55,268 nt of DNA from a filamentous cyanobacterium CCP3. GTDB lineage: Bacteria > Cyanobacteriota > Cyanobacteriia > Phormidesmidales > Phormidesmidaceae. Where the stretch lies: assembly GCA_003022385.1 (NCBI GenBank), contig PYGV01000009.1, positions 1 through 55,268 of the forward strand. The letters run 5' to 3'. The notes beneath the pieces are model-generated. The model did no database searches. It saw nothing but the letters and a program-made list of their open reading frames with translations, and was not told the origin of the DNA. Numbering within the stretch: position 1 is the first letter of the stretch; each line of letters begins with the position of its first letter. This document shows positions 26,500 through 35,563 of the stretch, piece by piece. The position numbers and the translations under genes were made by a program.

Positions 26500-27078
26500 T
26501 CAAATTCCTCATACAACGCTCACCGGGGCGAATAAAGTCTGCTTTTCCTGCCCTGAGTGGGTGATTTGGCCATTCACCTGCCACGTCAACACCGCCACCG
26601 GGTCGTCGGAAAACTCGTTTGCAAAGGCTTTGCAATCAAGACCATTGCGACACCGCAATGAACTTTTGCTTCCTAAGGGCATGCACAGATCACCTAACTC
26701 GCTGGGCGACTCTGGGAATTCTTGTTCGTACTGGATCTCGTTTGCGCTAGATCTGCTTGGGTAAACCGCACAAGCTGAACAAAAATTCTTACAGAAGCCT
26801 TGAGCGCTAAGGATGTGTAGCTGCTTAAGACACTTGCTATGCACCTTTGCTCAGGTACATCAGCTCCTGCTGAGTGCATTATAGCGTCAAGCAGAAGCAG
26901 CAACATGATGTTGCGTACCTTTTTACCACAAGTAGGCTAAATCTGCACCTGCAATGTCGATCTATACGGCGCAGGCAATCGCCCTAGTAAGCAAAAGGGA
27001 GGGGCGATCGCCCCTCCCTTTTCATCCTGAATTAGTTTAATGGTCTGTCAAGCTTAGATCCGTAAGTTGGGTGAAGCC
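26500..27078. other. rne upstream region, probable long 5' leader, and rnj 3' end
   Basis: About 580 bp separate rnj and rne. The stretch up to about 26900 is AT-richer than neighbouring genes and contains T-runs and the dyad GCAACAT-G-ATGTTGC (26900-26914). rne genes elsewhere have long autoregulatory leaders cut by RNase E; the same role here is inference. A 111-codon minus frame (26509-26844) has no recognisable content and odd Cys-rich composition, so it was not called. The right end holds the rnj terminator. Confidence 0.45.
26993..27022 (-). terminator. Perfect 30-bp palindrome centred on HIP1; terminator of rnj
   Basis: The 30 bases from 26993 to 27022 are an exact inverted repeat: AAAAGGGAGGGGCGA on one arm and its complement on the other, with the HIP1 core GGCGATCGCC at the apex. 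It begins 57 bp after the rnj stop. On either strand the GC-rich stem is bordered by A4 and T4, so it can end transcription both ways. Confidence 0.75.
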
Positions 27079-28944
27079 CTAGGAAGCCGAAACCGCCGTG
27101 GCTCGGGTGCGGGTACGGCGCTCGGTTGTCACCACCTGAGGCTCAGGTTCTACTTTAGGCTTTGGTTCTGCTTTGGGCTTCGACTGGGCCTTGGGCCTAG
27201 GCTCGGCCTGGGGCTGCAATTGCACTGAGCCCTCTACACCAGCGCCCTGAATCAGCAAAATCAGCATGGGGTCACGCTTGTCTAGCTCGCGCCGGACCAG
27301 GCGACGCAGGTCTTGATCGAGAGCGGCTTTAAGGGCATCCAGATCAAGAGTCGCTTTGCCGTTGCCGTTAGACACCACCAGCTCAGCACCACGATTGGAC
27401 AGCACCTGGGCAATAATTTGCTTCACCTGCCCCTGAAAGCGCTCCTGAGAGATCGACTGGGCCACGCCGCGAATTTGCACGGTGGGGTCAGCCACCAGCT
27501 TGCCGTTGCTGCCTACGGTGGCGGCAATGGTAACGACGCCATCTTCCGCCAGCTGCTGCCGTTCCTTGAGTACGTCGCGGCCCACGACCCCAACCCGAGA
27601 GGCATCTACCAACTCGATGCCCGAGGGCACCTGACCGGCAATGCGAATGCCCGCTGGATTGACTTCAACAATGTCGCCATTGTTGATAATCACCATATTT
27701 TCGGCGGGTACACCCATGCTCTGGGCAGTTTCAGAGTGCTTGACCAGCATGCGGTGCTCGCCGTGCACGGGTAGGAAGTACTTGGGTCGGGTGAGGGCCA
27801 GCATCAGCTTTTGGTCTTCCTGAGCCCCGTGGCCAGAGACGTGAATGCCCTTATCTTTGCCGTAGACCACCTTGGCTCCGCGCATCATCAGCTTGTCGAT
27901 GGTGTTGACCACCGAGATGGTGTTGCCGGGGATGGGGTTGGCGGAGAACACGACGGTGTCACCTTTCTTAACCTTAATCTGTCGGTGAGAGTCGTCGGCA
28001 ATGCGGGTGAGGGCCGCCATCGGCTCGCCCTGGGAACCGGTAGTCAAAATCAGCACGTTTTCATCGGCGGTATGACCCAGCGATTTGAGCGGCACAAACA
28101 GGCTCTCAGGGCACTTGATATAGCCCAGGTCGCGGGCGTGAGCGATCACGTTGAGCATGGAACGGCCCACCACAAACACCTTGCGGTTGTGCTTTTGGGC
28201 CAGCTCCAAAATCATATTGACCCGATGCACTGACGACGAGAAGGTGGTGACAATCAGGCGACCATCGGCCTTGGAAAATTCGCGATCGAGGTTGGGAAAC
28301 ACCGATCGCTCGGAAGGCGTGTGGCCGGGCACCTCTGAGTTGGTAGAGTCACTGACCAGGCACAGTACGCCCTTTTCACCCGCCTCCGCGAGCTTTTGAA
28401 TGTCAAAGGTTTCACCGTCAACGGGGGTGTGGTCAAACTTGAAGTCGCCCGTGTGAATCACGATGCCCACAGGGGTGTGGATAATCACTGAGCAGCTGTC
28501 GGCGATGGAGTGGGTGTTGCGAATGTACTCGACTAAGAACGAGTTGCCCACCCGCACGGTTTCGCGGGGGCGCACCTGCCGTAGCTCGGTGCGATCGCTC
28601 ATGCCCGCCTCCTCAAGCTTGCCCTCCAGCAGCGCCATCGCTAGACGGGGGCCATAGATCACCGGAATATCAAACTGCTTGAGGTGAAAGGCAATGCCAC
28701 CGATGTGGTCTTCGTGGCCGTGGGTCACGATCATGCCCTTGATCTTGTGGCGGTTTTCCCGCAGGTAGGTGACGTCGGGCAGCACAATATTGACCCCGTG
28801 CATTCCGTCGGTGGGGAAGGCCAGCCCTGCGTCGAGCAGCATAATCTCGTCGTTGATCTCAAAGACGCAGGTGTTCTTGCCGATCTCGTGCAGTCCTCCC
28901 AGGGGAATGATTTTCAGGGCGTTATTGGCAGAATTTGAAGTCAT
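27079..28944 (-). CDS. rnj: Ribonuclease J
   Basis: A metallo-beta-lactamase/beta-CASP nuclease with 5'-3' exonuclease and endonuclease activity. It has 621 residues from ATG 28944; a TTG at 28950 would add two. Motifs: PLGGLHEIGKN at the start, the zinc motif THGHEDHIGG (HGHEDH 75-80), HTGDFKFDHTP, TTFSSSVHR, the beta-CASP segment and PVHGEHRML with the C-terminal metal histidine. A Pro/Lys/Glu repeat (PKAEPKPKVEPEP) precedes the basic end ERRTRTRATA and is probably disordered. It is the last gene of an asd-dapA-rnj run, but 429 bp from dapA suggest its own promoter. Carries its own strong terminator. Confidence 0.95.
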   Translation of the reverse strand: MTSNSANNALKIIPLGGLHEIGKNTCVFEINDEIMLLDAGLAFPTDGMHGVNIVLPDVTYLRENRHKIKGMIVTHGHEDHIGGIAFHLKQFDIPVIYGPRLAMALLEGKLEEAGMSDRTELRQVRPRETVRVGNSFLVEYIRNTHSIADSCSVIIHTPVGIVIHTGDFKFDHTPVDGETFDIQKLAEAGEKGVLCLVSDSTNSEVPGHTPSERSVFPNLDREFSKADGRLIVTTFSSSVHRVNMILELAQKHNRKVFVVGRSMLNVIAHARDLGYIKCPESLFVPLKSLGHTADENVLILTTGSQGEPMAALTRIADDSHRQIKVKKGDTVVFSANPIPGNTISVVNTIDKLMMRGAKVVYGKDKGIHVSGHGAQEDQKLMLALTRPKYFLPVHGEHRMLVKHSETAQSMGVPAENMVIINNGDIVEVNPAGIRIAGQVPSGIELVDASRVGVVGRDVLKERQQLAEDGVVTIAATVGSNGKLVADPTVQIRGVAQSISQERFQGQVKQIIAQVLSNRGAELVVSNGNGKATLDLDALKAALDQDLRRLVRRELDKRDPMLILLIQGAGVEGSVQLQPQAEPRPKAQSKPKAEPKPKVEPEPQVVTTERRTRTRATAVSAS

Positions 28945-29373
28945 AAACAATCTCGTCAGTAAACAATCGTTGTGAAAAATGTGAACAAGTAATAAGTGGT
29001 AGCTAAAGCTAAACCGCGCACAGCCTTCGGCAAGGGCGCAACACCCGACTGGGTGCAGCCGCTATTTCACCGATAGACCGCACAGTTGAGGCGCTAGGTA
29101 TTGGTAGTAGGCGCGATAGAAACCGTTGAGGCCCAGGTCAATGTCGCAACATCGACAGATAGAGCAGCGGGGGCCATAGACAGTACAGATAAATCCATAA
29201 ATTCAAGGTCACACAGGTAGAGAGAACAAACGGGTTATTCAGTTGTTGAAAGCTATAGGAAATTGAGCGATCGCCTTTGCAGGCCTGGCTTCAGAGCTTT
29301 TTGGCAGGTGGCCACTCGAAGTGTGCTTTAGAGACGAGCGGTCCACGCTGGGGCGAGTCAGTCGTCGCCCAAC
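28945..29373. other. 429-bp dapA-rnj spacer, probable rnj promoter/leader
   Basis: No gene. Small hairpins CACCC/GGGTG (29042-29055) and TGTCG/CGACA (near 29145-29160) were seen. The stretch next to the rnj start is AT-rich and probably carries the leader. Confidence 0.35.
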
Positions 29374-30279
29374 CTAGCGGCTTTTAACGAGAATGCCCTG
29401 GGCAGAGAGCTGCTGCAGCACCTCTGCGATCGCAAGACTTACAGACTCATCGGGCATACACAGAGGCGATCGCACCGCGCCCACCGGCCAGCCCTGCTGG
29501 ACCAACGCTACTTTAAGCGGTACCGGGTTAGTGGTCAAAAACAATACCTTAAACAAAGGCAACAGCTGCAAATGAATTTCAGTGGCCAGACGGGTCTTTC
29601 CCGCCTCGTAAGCCTGCACCATGGCTTGGAGCTGAGGGCCAACCAGGTGACTGGCTACACTCACCACTCCACAGCCGCCCACAGCAAGCACTGGCAGCGT
29701 TAGTGAGTCGTCCCCAGAGTAGATGCCAAACTCAGCAGGGGTATGATAGCGAACCTGACTGGCGTAGTCTAAACTTCCACTGGCCTCCTTAATGGCTACT
29801 ATATTCGATATTTCGGCTAACCGGGCCGTTGTCTCTACCGCCAGGGCACAGCCAGTGCGTCCCGGAACGTTGTACAGCATGATGGGCAAATCAGGGACCG
29901 CTGCGGCAATCTGACTGAAATGCTGGTAGAGACCCTCCTGAGAGGGCTTGTTGTAGTAGGGCACGACCTGGAGGGAACCATCTACCCCCAGCTCAGCCGC
30001 GTGGCGAGTAGCCTCAATAGCTTCGGACGTAGAGTTAGACCCAGTGCCCGCAACAACCTGAGCACGCCCCCCTACGGCCTCTCTAACGACCTTGTAAAGC
30101 TGGTACTCTTCCTGCCAACTCAAGGTGGGCGATTCACCTGTGGTACCACATACCACCAGTCCATCGCTACCGTTGCTAACTAAGTAGTCAGCCAGGCGCT
30201 CGGCTACGGCATAGTCAACGGAGCCATCTTGAGAAAATGGCGTCACCATTGCCGTTAGCACTTTGCCGAAATACGTCAC
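29374..30279 (-). CDS. dapA: 4-hydroxy-tetrahydrodipicolinate synthase
   Basis: Condenses pyruvate with aspartate semialdehyde at the branch to diaminopimelate and lysine. The 301-residue TIM barrel shows GTTGES (45-50), [17 protein letters not shown] (Tyr136, Arg141) and the Schiff-base lysine K164 in [10 protein letters not shown]. It starts at GTG 30279. The previous gene, asd, makes its substrate and ends 95 bp upstream on the same strand, so the two form a pathway operon that supplies peptidoglycan and lysine. Confidence 0.96.
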   Translation of the reverse strand: MTYFGKVLTAMVTPFSQDGSVDYAVAERLADYLVSNGSDGLVVCGTTGESPTLSWQEEYQLYKVVREAVGGRAQVVAGTGSNSTSEAIEATRHAAELGVDGSLQVVPYYNKPSQEGLYQHFSQIAAAVPDLPIMLYNVPGRTGCALAVETTARLAEISNIVAIKEASGSLDYASQVRYHTPAEFGIYSGDDSLTLPVLAVGGCGVVSVASHLVGPQLQAMVQAYEAGKTRLATEIHLQLLPLFKVLFLTTNPVPLKVALVQQGWPVGAVRSPLCMPDESVSLAIAEVLQQLSAQGILVKSR

Positions 30280-30374
30280 CGAATGCCTTAAATCCTACGA
30301 AGTCTAGTGTTGTTAAACCCAACGTCCCTGAGATTATACCAAGTTCGCCCCTGTAGGGCTGACCCTGGGAAAGA

Positions 30375-31403
30375 TTAATGGCTCGCCCCTACGGTCTGGG
30401 GTACCAGCAGCAGTTCTGCAATCTGAACGGCGTTGAGGGCTGCCCCCTTACGAATTTGGTCGCCGCTGAGCCAGAGCTCCAGCGCGTTGGGGTTGGAGAT
30501 ATCTTGGCGGATCCGGCCAACCAGCACATCATCTTGACCACTGGCCTCCAGGGGCATGGGGAAGTAGTTGCGACCCCAGTCTTCGACCACCTTAACTCCC
30601 GGAGCTTTGGCCAGTAACGCCTTAGCATCCTGGGGCGTAAAAGGAGCCTCAAACTCAATATTAACCGCTTCAGAGTGGGCCCGCAGTACGGGAACCCTCA
30701 CACAGGTGGCCGAAATCTTCAGGTCGGCAGCACCAAAAATCTTGCGGGTCTCGTTCACCATCTTCATTTCTTCCTGGCAGTAGCCCTGCTCATTGAGCGG
30801 CGAGTTGTGAGGAAACAGGTTGAACGCCAGGGGATAGGGAAACGCCTCTGTCACCGGCTCTTCGCCAGCCAAAATGGCGCGGGCCTGCTGCTTGACCTCC
30901 TCCATAGCCCGGGCACCCGCACCGCTAGCCGACTGGTAGGTAGCCACCACCAGCCGCCGCACGGGCTGCACCTGGTGCAGCGGCCACACGGCTAGAGCCA
31001 TCAGAATAGTGGTGCAGTTGGGGTTGGCGATAATGCCCTGGTGGGTTTGGGCCACCCTAGGGTTAACCTCGGGAACAACTAGAGGCACGGTAGGATCCAT
31101 TCGGTAGGCGCTGGAGTTGTCGATGCAGACAGCACCTGCCGCTACCGCTTTGGGCAGCCACGTCTGGGAAACCGAACCGCCTGCGGACGCCAGCACCAGA
31201 TCGATGCCATCAAAAGAATTTTCGCTCAACGCCTGAACGGGAATTTGCTCACCCTTAAAGGTCAGCGTTGTGCCCGCCGATCGCGGCGAGGCCAGCAAAG
31301 TCAGGTCTTTGAGGGGAAACGATCGCTGCTCTAGCAGCGCCAAAAGCTCTGCCCCAACGGCCCCCGTGGCCCCTAAAACCGCAACCCGCAACCCGTTCGA
31401 CAC
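30375..31403 (-). CDS. asd: Aspartate-semialdehyde dehydrogenase
   Basis: Reduces aspartyl-phosphate to aspartate semialdehyde with NADPH. The 342 residues show the nucleotide motif VLGATGAVG (9-17), the SAGGSVS loop, IDNSSAYRMD, VPEVNP and the catalytic Cys130 in ANPNCTTI. The substrate-binding region follows at SASGAGARAMEEV, and the conserved late motif RVPVLRAHSEAVN is present. It starts at GTG 31403. It lies upstream of dapA, divergent from tig across 380 bp. Confidence 0.96.
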   Translation of the reverse strand: MSNGLRVAVLGATGAVGAELLALLEQRSFPLKDLTLLASPRSAGTTLTFKGEQIPVQALSENSFDGIDLVLASAGGSVSQTWLPKAVAAGAVCIDNSSAYRMDPTVPLVVPEVNPRVAQTHQGIIANPNCTTILMALAVWPLHQVQPVRRLVVATYQSASGAGARAMEEVKQQARAILAGEEPVTEAFPYPLAFNLFPHNSPLNEQGYCQEEMKMVNETRKIFGAADLKISATCVRVPVLRAHSEAVNIEFEAPFTPQDAKALLAKAPGVKVVEDWGRNYFPMPLEASGQDDVLVGRIRQDISNPNALELWLSGDQIRKGAALNAVQIAELLLVPQTVGASH

Positions 31404-31783
31404 AGCGCTACCTCATCAATCTTCAAAACAAGTCTTTATAAAAATGCGTTGACCAAAGTTGACCAGAACATTGACCAAAACACAGTGGCATCAGCCGATA
31501 CTAACACTTTGGCTTTGTCCCCAAAAGCCCTATCTTCTGCCGCAACATAGCAACACATATCCGCAGAATATAAGGAAAAGCCAAAGCGTTAAATTGACAA
31601 GTCGCTCTCTTCGGCATTCCCGCCAAGGCCTCTAGAACCAACAGGTGGCAGTTTATAAGGGTGGACTTAAACAAAGGGGTGCTTCCGTGGCCGTAGCGAT
31701 AGAGTATGCTTATAAATTGCGCCAAAAGTTCTCCAGGCCGCTTGGAAGCACGCGCAGTCGCCGTCTAGTTAGCAAAAGACCCC
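31404..31783. other. 380-bp divergent promoter region between asd and tig
   Basis: No gene recognised. Near the tig side, TATGCT (31705-31710) and TATAAA (31711-31716) are -10-like, but no good -35 was found at the right distance. The 74-codon minus frame inside it has unusual composition and was not called. Confidence 0.4.
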
Positions 31784-33301
31784 ATGAAAGTTACCCAGGA
31801 AGTACTGCCCGATAGCCAGGTAGGACTAGAAATCGAAGTTCCCGCCGATCTGTCTCAAAAAACCTATGACCAGGTGTTGAGCAAGATGATGCGGACGGTC
31901 AACGTACCGGGCTTTCGCAAGGGCAAGGTGCCCAAGCAGGTCTTTTTGCAGCGGGTAGGGATGACCCAATTCAAGGCGGCGGTGCTAGAAGAGCTGGTGC
32001 AAAGTGCCGTCGATAAGGCGATCGCCCAGGAAGAAATCGATGCGATCGGCAACTACCAGCTCAAAACCTCCTTTGAAGAACTCGTTGGGGCCTACGAACC
32101 GGGTCAGCCAATCACCATTCAGGCCTCGGTCGATGTGCCGCCCCGCGTCACCTTGAAGCAGTACAAGGGGCTATCGGTGCAGGCCGAAGAGATTCTGCCC
32201 GACCCCGATCGGGTAGACGCCACCCTGAGCCAGTACCAAAACAATCTGGCTACCCTGGTACCCATTGAAGATCGCCCTGCTCAGTCGGGGGATGTGGCCG
32301 TGATCGACTTCGTGGGTAAGGTTCAAAACGAGAGCGGCGAATATGAAGAATTTCAGGGCGGCTCAGGCACCGATTTTCAGGTCGAGCTAGAGGAAGGGCG
32401 CTTCATCCCCGGCTTTGTGGAGGGCATTATCGGTATGGCTCTTGAGGAGTCAAAAGATGTCGAAATTCCTTTCCCCGACGACTACTCTCAGGCCGAGCTA
32501 GCGGGCAAACCCGCCGTGTTTTCCATCACTCTGAAGGAAATCAAAGAAAAAGAGCTGCCCGATCTAGACGATGACTTCGCCCAGGAAATTAGCGAATTTG
32601 AAACTATTGAAGCCCTGCGGACATCGCTGACTGAGCGCTACGAGGAAGAAGCGGCAGAGAAAACCAAGGCAAACAAGGACGCAGCCTTGATCGAGGCCCT
32701 AGTTGAGCACCTGGAGGCCGAAATCCCCAACACTTTAGTGCAGAAAGAAGTAGACTTCCTGCTCACGCAGACCATCATGCAGCTCAGCCGCCAGGGCATT
32801 GACGTCAATAAAATGCTGACCCGTGAGCTGGTCGATGGCATGCGTCAGCGCACTCGCCCTGAGGCGATCGATCGCCTAAACCGCACCCTGGCTCTAGGTG
32901 AAGTCGCCAAGCAGGAGGGCATTCAAATTGAAGAAGAGGCCCTGCGAGAAAAGACTAAGGAGGCCATGGCTACGGTAGAAGACCCCAGCCAGATCGACCC
33001 CGATCGCCTCAAGCAGGTGCTCACCGAAGAGCTGCTGCAGGAGAAAATTCTGGCCTGGCTTGAAGAAAACAACACCGTTGAGCTCGTACCCGAAGGCAGC
33101 CTACAAACCAAAACCGCTGAGGAAGCCGAGACGGAACAGGCCGAAGCCCTCGACGCCGAGGAAACCGAGGCCGCTGGGACTGCAACCATAGATGTTGCGG
33201 CCACCGAAGCCACTGAAGATGCCGAGGACGAAGCCACCGAAGCCGCCGAAGAACCAGCTAAAGAGGCGTCTAAAGGCAAGAAGTCTGGCAAAGATAGCTA
33301 G
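31784..33301 (+). CDS. tig: Trigger factor (ribosome-associated chaperone and prolyl isomerase)
   Basis: Binds nascent chains at the tunnel exit. It has 505 residues: an N-terminal ribosome-binding domain with VPGFRKGKVPKQVFLQR, where GFRKGK is the ribosome-contact signature; an FKBP domain (about 160-250, GDVAVIDFVGKV, FIPGFVEGIIGM); and a helical C-terminal chaperone region to about 440. The last about 70 residues are an Ala/Glu/Thr-rich acidic extension ending in KGKKSGKDS, making it longer than the common 430-470. It heads the tig-clpP-clpX order typical of many bacteria, joining folding and degradation. Confidence 0.95.
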   Translation: MKVTQEVLPDSQVGLEIEVPADLSQKTYDQVLSKMMRTVNVPGFRKGKVPKQVFLQRVGMTQFKAAVLEELVQSAVDKAIAQEEIDAIGNYQLKTSFEELVGAYEPGQPITIQASVDVPPRVTLKQYKGLSVQAEEILPDPDRVDATLSQYQNNLATLVPIEDRPAQSGDVAVIDFVGKVQNESGEYEEFQGGSGTDFQVELEEGRFIPGFVEGIIGMALEESKDVEIPFPDDYSQAELAGKPAVFSITLKEIKEKELPDLDDDFAQEISEFETIEALRTSLTERYEEEAAEKTKANKDAALIEALVEHLEAEIPNTLVQKEVDFLLTQTIMQLSRQGIDVNKMLTRELVDGMRQRTRPEAIDRLNRTLALGEVAKQEGIQIEEEALREKTKEAMATVEDPSQIDPDRLKQVLTEELLQEKILAWLEENNTVELVPEGSLQTKTAEEAETEQAEALDAEETEAAGTATIDVAATEATEDAEDEATEAAEEPAKEASKGKKSGKDS

Positions 33302-33323
33302 GTTAAATCGTTGGAATGACTCC

Positions 33324-33397
33324 GGGTGGGTTGATTTTGGAGCAAGCCGTAGGGCTGGCTAGAGGGGAACCCACCCCGTGAACCCAAAAATTTGGGG
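33324..33397 (+). other. Nested hairpins in the tig-clpP spacer
   Basis: GGGTGGGTT (33324-33332) pairs with AACCCACCC (33368-33376). Inside, AGCAAGCC/GGCTGGCT forms a second stem with one mismatch. CCCAAA (33383-33388) / TTTGGG (33391-33396) follows immediately. No U-tract after the large stem. It could attenuate tig transcription or shape the clpP leader. Confidence 0.45.
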
Positions 33398-33526
33398 CAT
33401 AATGTCGATTAGGCCGAGCAGTTGTTCGTTAAGCGAGTCGCGCCTGGTTGGTCTAGCCCAAGGTCAAATCTTGGCGCTGCTGTAAAGCAATATCCTTAAA
33501 CCCTTGAAATCTCGCCCAAACCCACT

Positions 33527-34210
33527 ATGATTGCATCGAACCCTTTGAGTAGCCCGATCTTGAGCTTGAGCCAGTCTGCCCTGAACGCTAACCAGGTTCG
33601 CAGCATGCTGCCCGTTGTTGTAGAGCAATCGGGTCGGGGTGAGCGGGCCTTTGATATTTACTCTCGCCTGCTGCGGGAGCGCATTGTATTTCTGGGTACC
33701 CCCGTTACCGACGAAGTCGCCGACTCGATTGTGGCGCAGCTGCTTTATCTGGATGCCGAAGAGCCTGAGAAAGATGTGCAGCTGTACATTAATTCCCCAG
33801 GCGGGTCGGTGACGGCGGGTATGGCTATTTACGACACCATGCAGCAAATTCGCCCCGATGTGGTGACCATTTGCTTTGGCCTAGCGGCTAGCATGGGGGC
33901 GTTTCTGCTCTGTGCAGGGGCTAAGGGCAAGCGCCTATCGCTGCCTAGCTCTCGAATCATGATTCACCAGCCTCTGGGTGGTGCCCAAGGTCAGGCGGTG
34001 GATATTGAAATTCAGGCGCGGGAAATTCTTTACCACAAAACTCGTCTCAATGAACTGATTTCTCATCACACTGGGCAGCCCATCGATCGCATTGAGACCG
34101 ACACAGAGCGCGACTTCTATATGTCTGCCGCTGAGGCCAAAAACTACGGCATTATTGACGATGTTGTAGAGAGACAAACGATCTCGGCCGCGATGACTGC
34201 ACTCAACTAG
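33527..34210 (+). CDS. clpP: ATP-dependent Clp protease proteolytic subunit (ClpP2 type by context)
   Basis: A 227-residue serine protease subunit that assembles into a tetradecamer. The triad is complete: Ser122 in [12 protein letters not shown], His147 in [10 protein letters not shown] and Asp196 in TERDFYM, at the same spacings as in E. coli ClpP. The front end has [22 protein letters not shown] and the IYINSPGG-type strand. The N-terminus before Met27 is longer than the mature protein needs and is probably trimmed. It precedes clpX by 10 bp, as cyanobacterial clpP2 does, so it is the likely ClpX partner. Confidence 0.95.
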   Translation: MIASNPLSSPILSLSQSALNANQVRSMLPVVVEQSGRGERAFDIYSRLLRERIVFLGTPVTDEVADSIVAQLLYLDAEEPEKDVQLYINSPGGSVTAGMAIYDTMQQIRPDVVTICFGLAASMGAFLLCAGAKGKRLSLPSSRIMIHQPLGGAQGQAVDIEIQAREILYHKTRLNELISHHTGQPIDRIETDTERDFYMSAAEAKNYGIIDDVVERQTISAAMTALN

Positions 34211-34220
34211 GGTCATTTTT

Positions 34221-35561
34221 ATGTCTAAGTACGACTCCCATTTAAAGTGCTCGTTTTGCGGTAAGTCTCAGGAGCAGGTGCGCAAGCTAATTGCGGGGCC
34301 GGGGGTCTACATCTGTGACGAGTGCGTCGATTTGTGTAACGAAATTTTAGACGAAGAGCTGTTTGATTCAGGCACCGCGATCGCCCAGCCGGTGCCCCGT
34401 CGCGATACTCCCGCCGCCGATCGCCCCAGAACCGCTCCGGCTATTTCCCTCAGCCAGATCCCTAAGCCTCGCGAAATCAAGAACTACCTCGACGAGCACG
34501 TGATTGGTCAAAACGAGGCCAAAAAGGTGCTGTCGGTGGCGGTCTACAATCACTACAAGCGGCTCAGCTATCTCCAGGGGGCCGAGGGCGAAGCGCCCGA
34601 AGACATCATTGAGCTGCAAAAGTCGAACATTCTGCTGATTGGCCCCACCGGCTGCGGCAAAACCCTGCTCGCCCAGACCCTGGCCCGCATTCTAGAAGTG
34701 CCCTTCGCGGTGGCCGATGCCACTACCCTTACCGAGGCAGGCTACGTCGGCGAAGACGTCGAAAACATTCTGCTGCGGCTGCTCCAAGTAGCCGACCTGG
34801 ATGTGGAAGAAGCCCAGCGCGGCATCATCTACATCGACGAAATTGACAAGATTGCCCGCAAGAGTGAAAACCCCTCCATTACCCGCGACGTGTCGGGCGA
34901 GGGCGTACAGCAAGCCCTGCTGAAAATGCTGGAGGGCACCGTGGCCAACGTGCCGCCCCAGGGGGGTCGCAAACACCCCTACCAGGACTGCATCCAGATC
35001 GACACCAGCAATATTTTGTTCATCTGCGGCGGCGCCTTTGTGGGGCTTGAGAAAATCGTTGAGCAGCGGATTGGCAAAAAATCGATCGGCTTTGTGCAGC
35101 CGGGTGAAGGTCAGTTTTCGCGTGAAAAGCGCACCGCCGACGTGCTGCGCCACCTGGAGCCCGACGACCTGGTCAAGTTCGGCCTGATCCCTGAGTTTAT
35201 TGGTCGCATTCCGGCCACCTCGGTGGTAGATCCCCTCGATGAAGAGTCGCTGATGGCGATTCTCACCGAGCCTAAGAATGCCCTGGTGAAGCAGTTCCAG
35301 AAGCTGATGCGGATGGACAACGTGCAGCTGGAGTTTAAGTCGGATGCGCTGCGGGCGATCGCCCGTGAGGCCTACCGCCGCAAGACCGGCGCCCGCGCCC
35401 TGCGCGGCATCATCGAAGAGCTGATGCTCGACATCATGTACGAACTGCCCTCCCGCAAAGACCTGAAGCGCTGCACGATTACTCGCGAAATGGTGGAGCA
35501 GCGGTCTACCGCTGATCTGCTGCTGCACCCGTCGTCGATGCCTAAGCCCGAGTCTGCTTAG
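34221..35561 (+). CDS. clpX: ATP-dependent Clp protease ATP-binding subunit ClpX
   Basis: AAA+ unfoldase that feeds ClpP. The 446 residues begin with a C4 zinc-binding domain (Cys10, 13, 32, 35: [15 protein letters not shown]). Then come [14 protein letters not shown], Walker A GPTGCGKT (141-148), pore loop GYVGEDVE, Walker [11 protein letters not shown], the RKH loop and the ClpP-docking tripeptide IGF (KKSIGFVQ). Sensor 2 is in KTGARALRG. All functional motifs are intact. It is in one operon with clpP, and a following alpha/beta hydrolase starts 2 bp after its stop. Confidence 0.97.
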   Translation: MSKYDSHLKCSFCGKSQEQVRKLIAGPGVYICDECVDLCNEILDEELFDSGTAIAQPVPRRDTPAADRPRTAPAISLSQIPKPREIKNYLDEHVIGQNEAKKVLSVAVYNHYKRLSYLQGAEGEAPEDIIELQKSNILLIGPTGCGKTLLAQTLARILEVPFAVADATTLTEAGYVGEDVENILLRLLQVADLDVEEAQRGIIYIDEIDKIARKSENPSITRDVSGEGVQQALLKMLEGTVANVPPQGGRKHPYQDCIQIDTSNILFICGGAFVGLEKIVEQRIGKKSIGFVQPGEGQFSREKRTADVLRHLEPDDLVKFGLIPEFIGRIPATSVVDPLDEESLMAILTEPKNALVKQFQKLMRMDNVQLEFKSDALRAIAREAYRRKTGARALRGIIEELMLDIMYELPSRKDLKRCTITREMVEQRSTADLLLHPSSMPKPESA

Positions 35562-35563
35562 CC

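Noticed and set aside
26509-26844. 111-codon minus-strand frame ending just before rne
   Set aside because: It is Cys-rich with no family resemblance and composition unlike the neighbours, and it lies in the probable rne leader.
31501-31725. 74-codon minus frame in the asd-tig divergent region
   Set aside because: Odd composition and no start signal; the region is better explained as promoter DNA.
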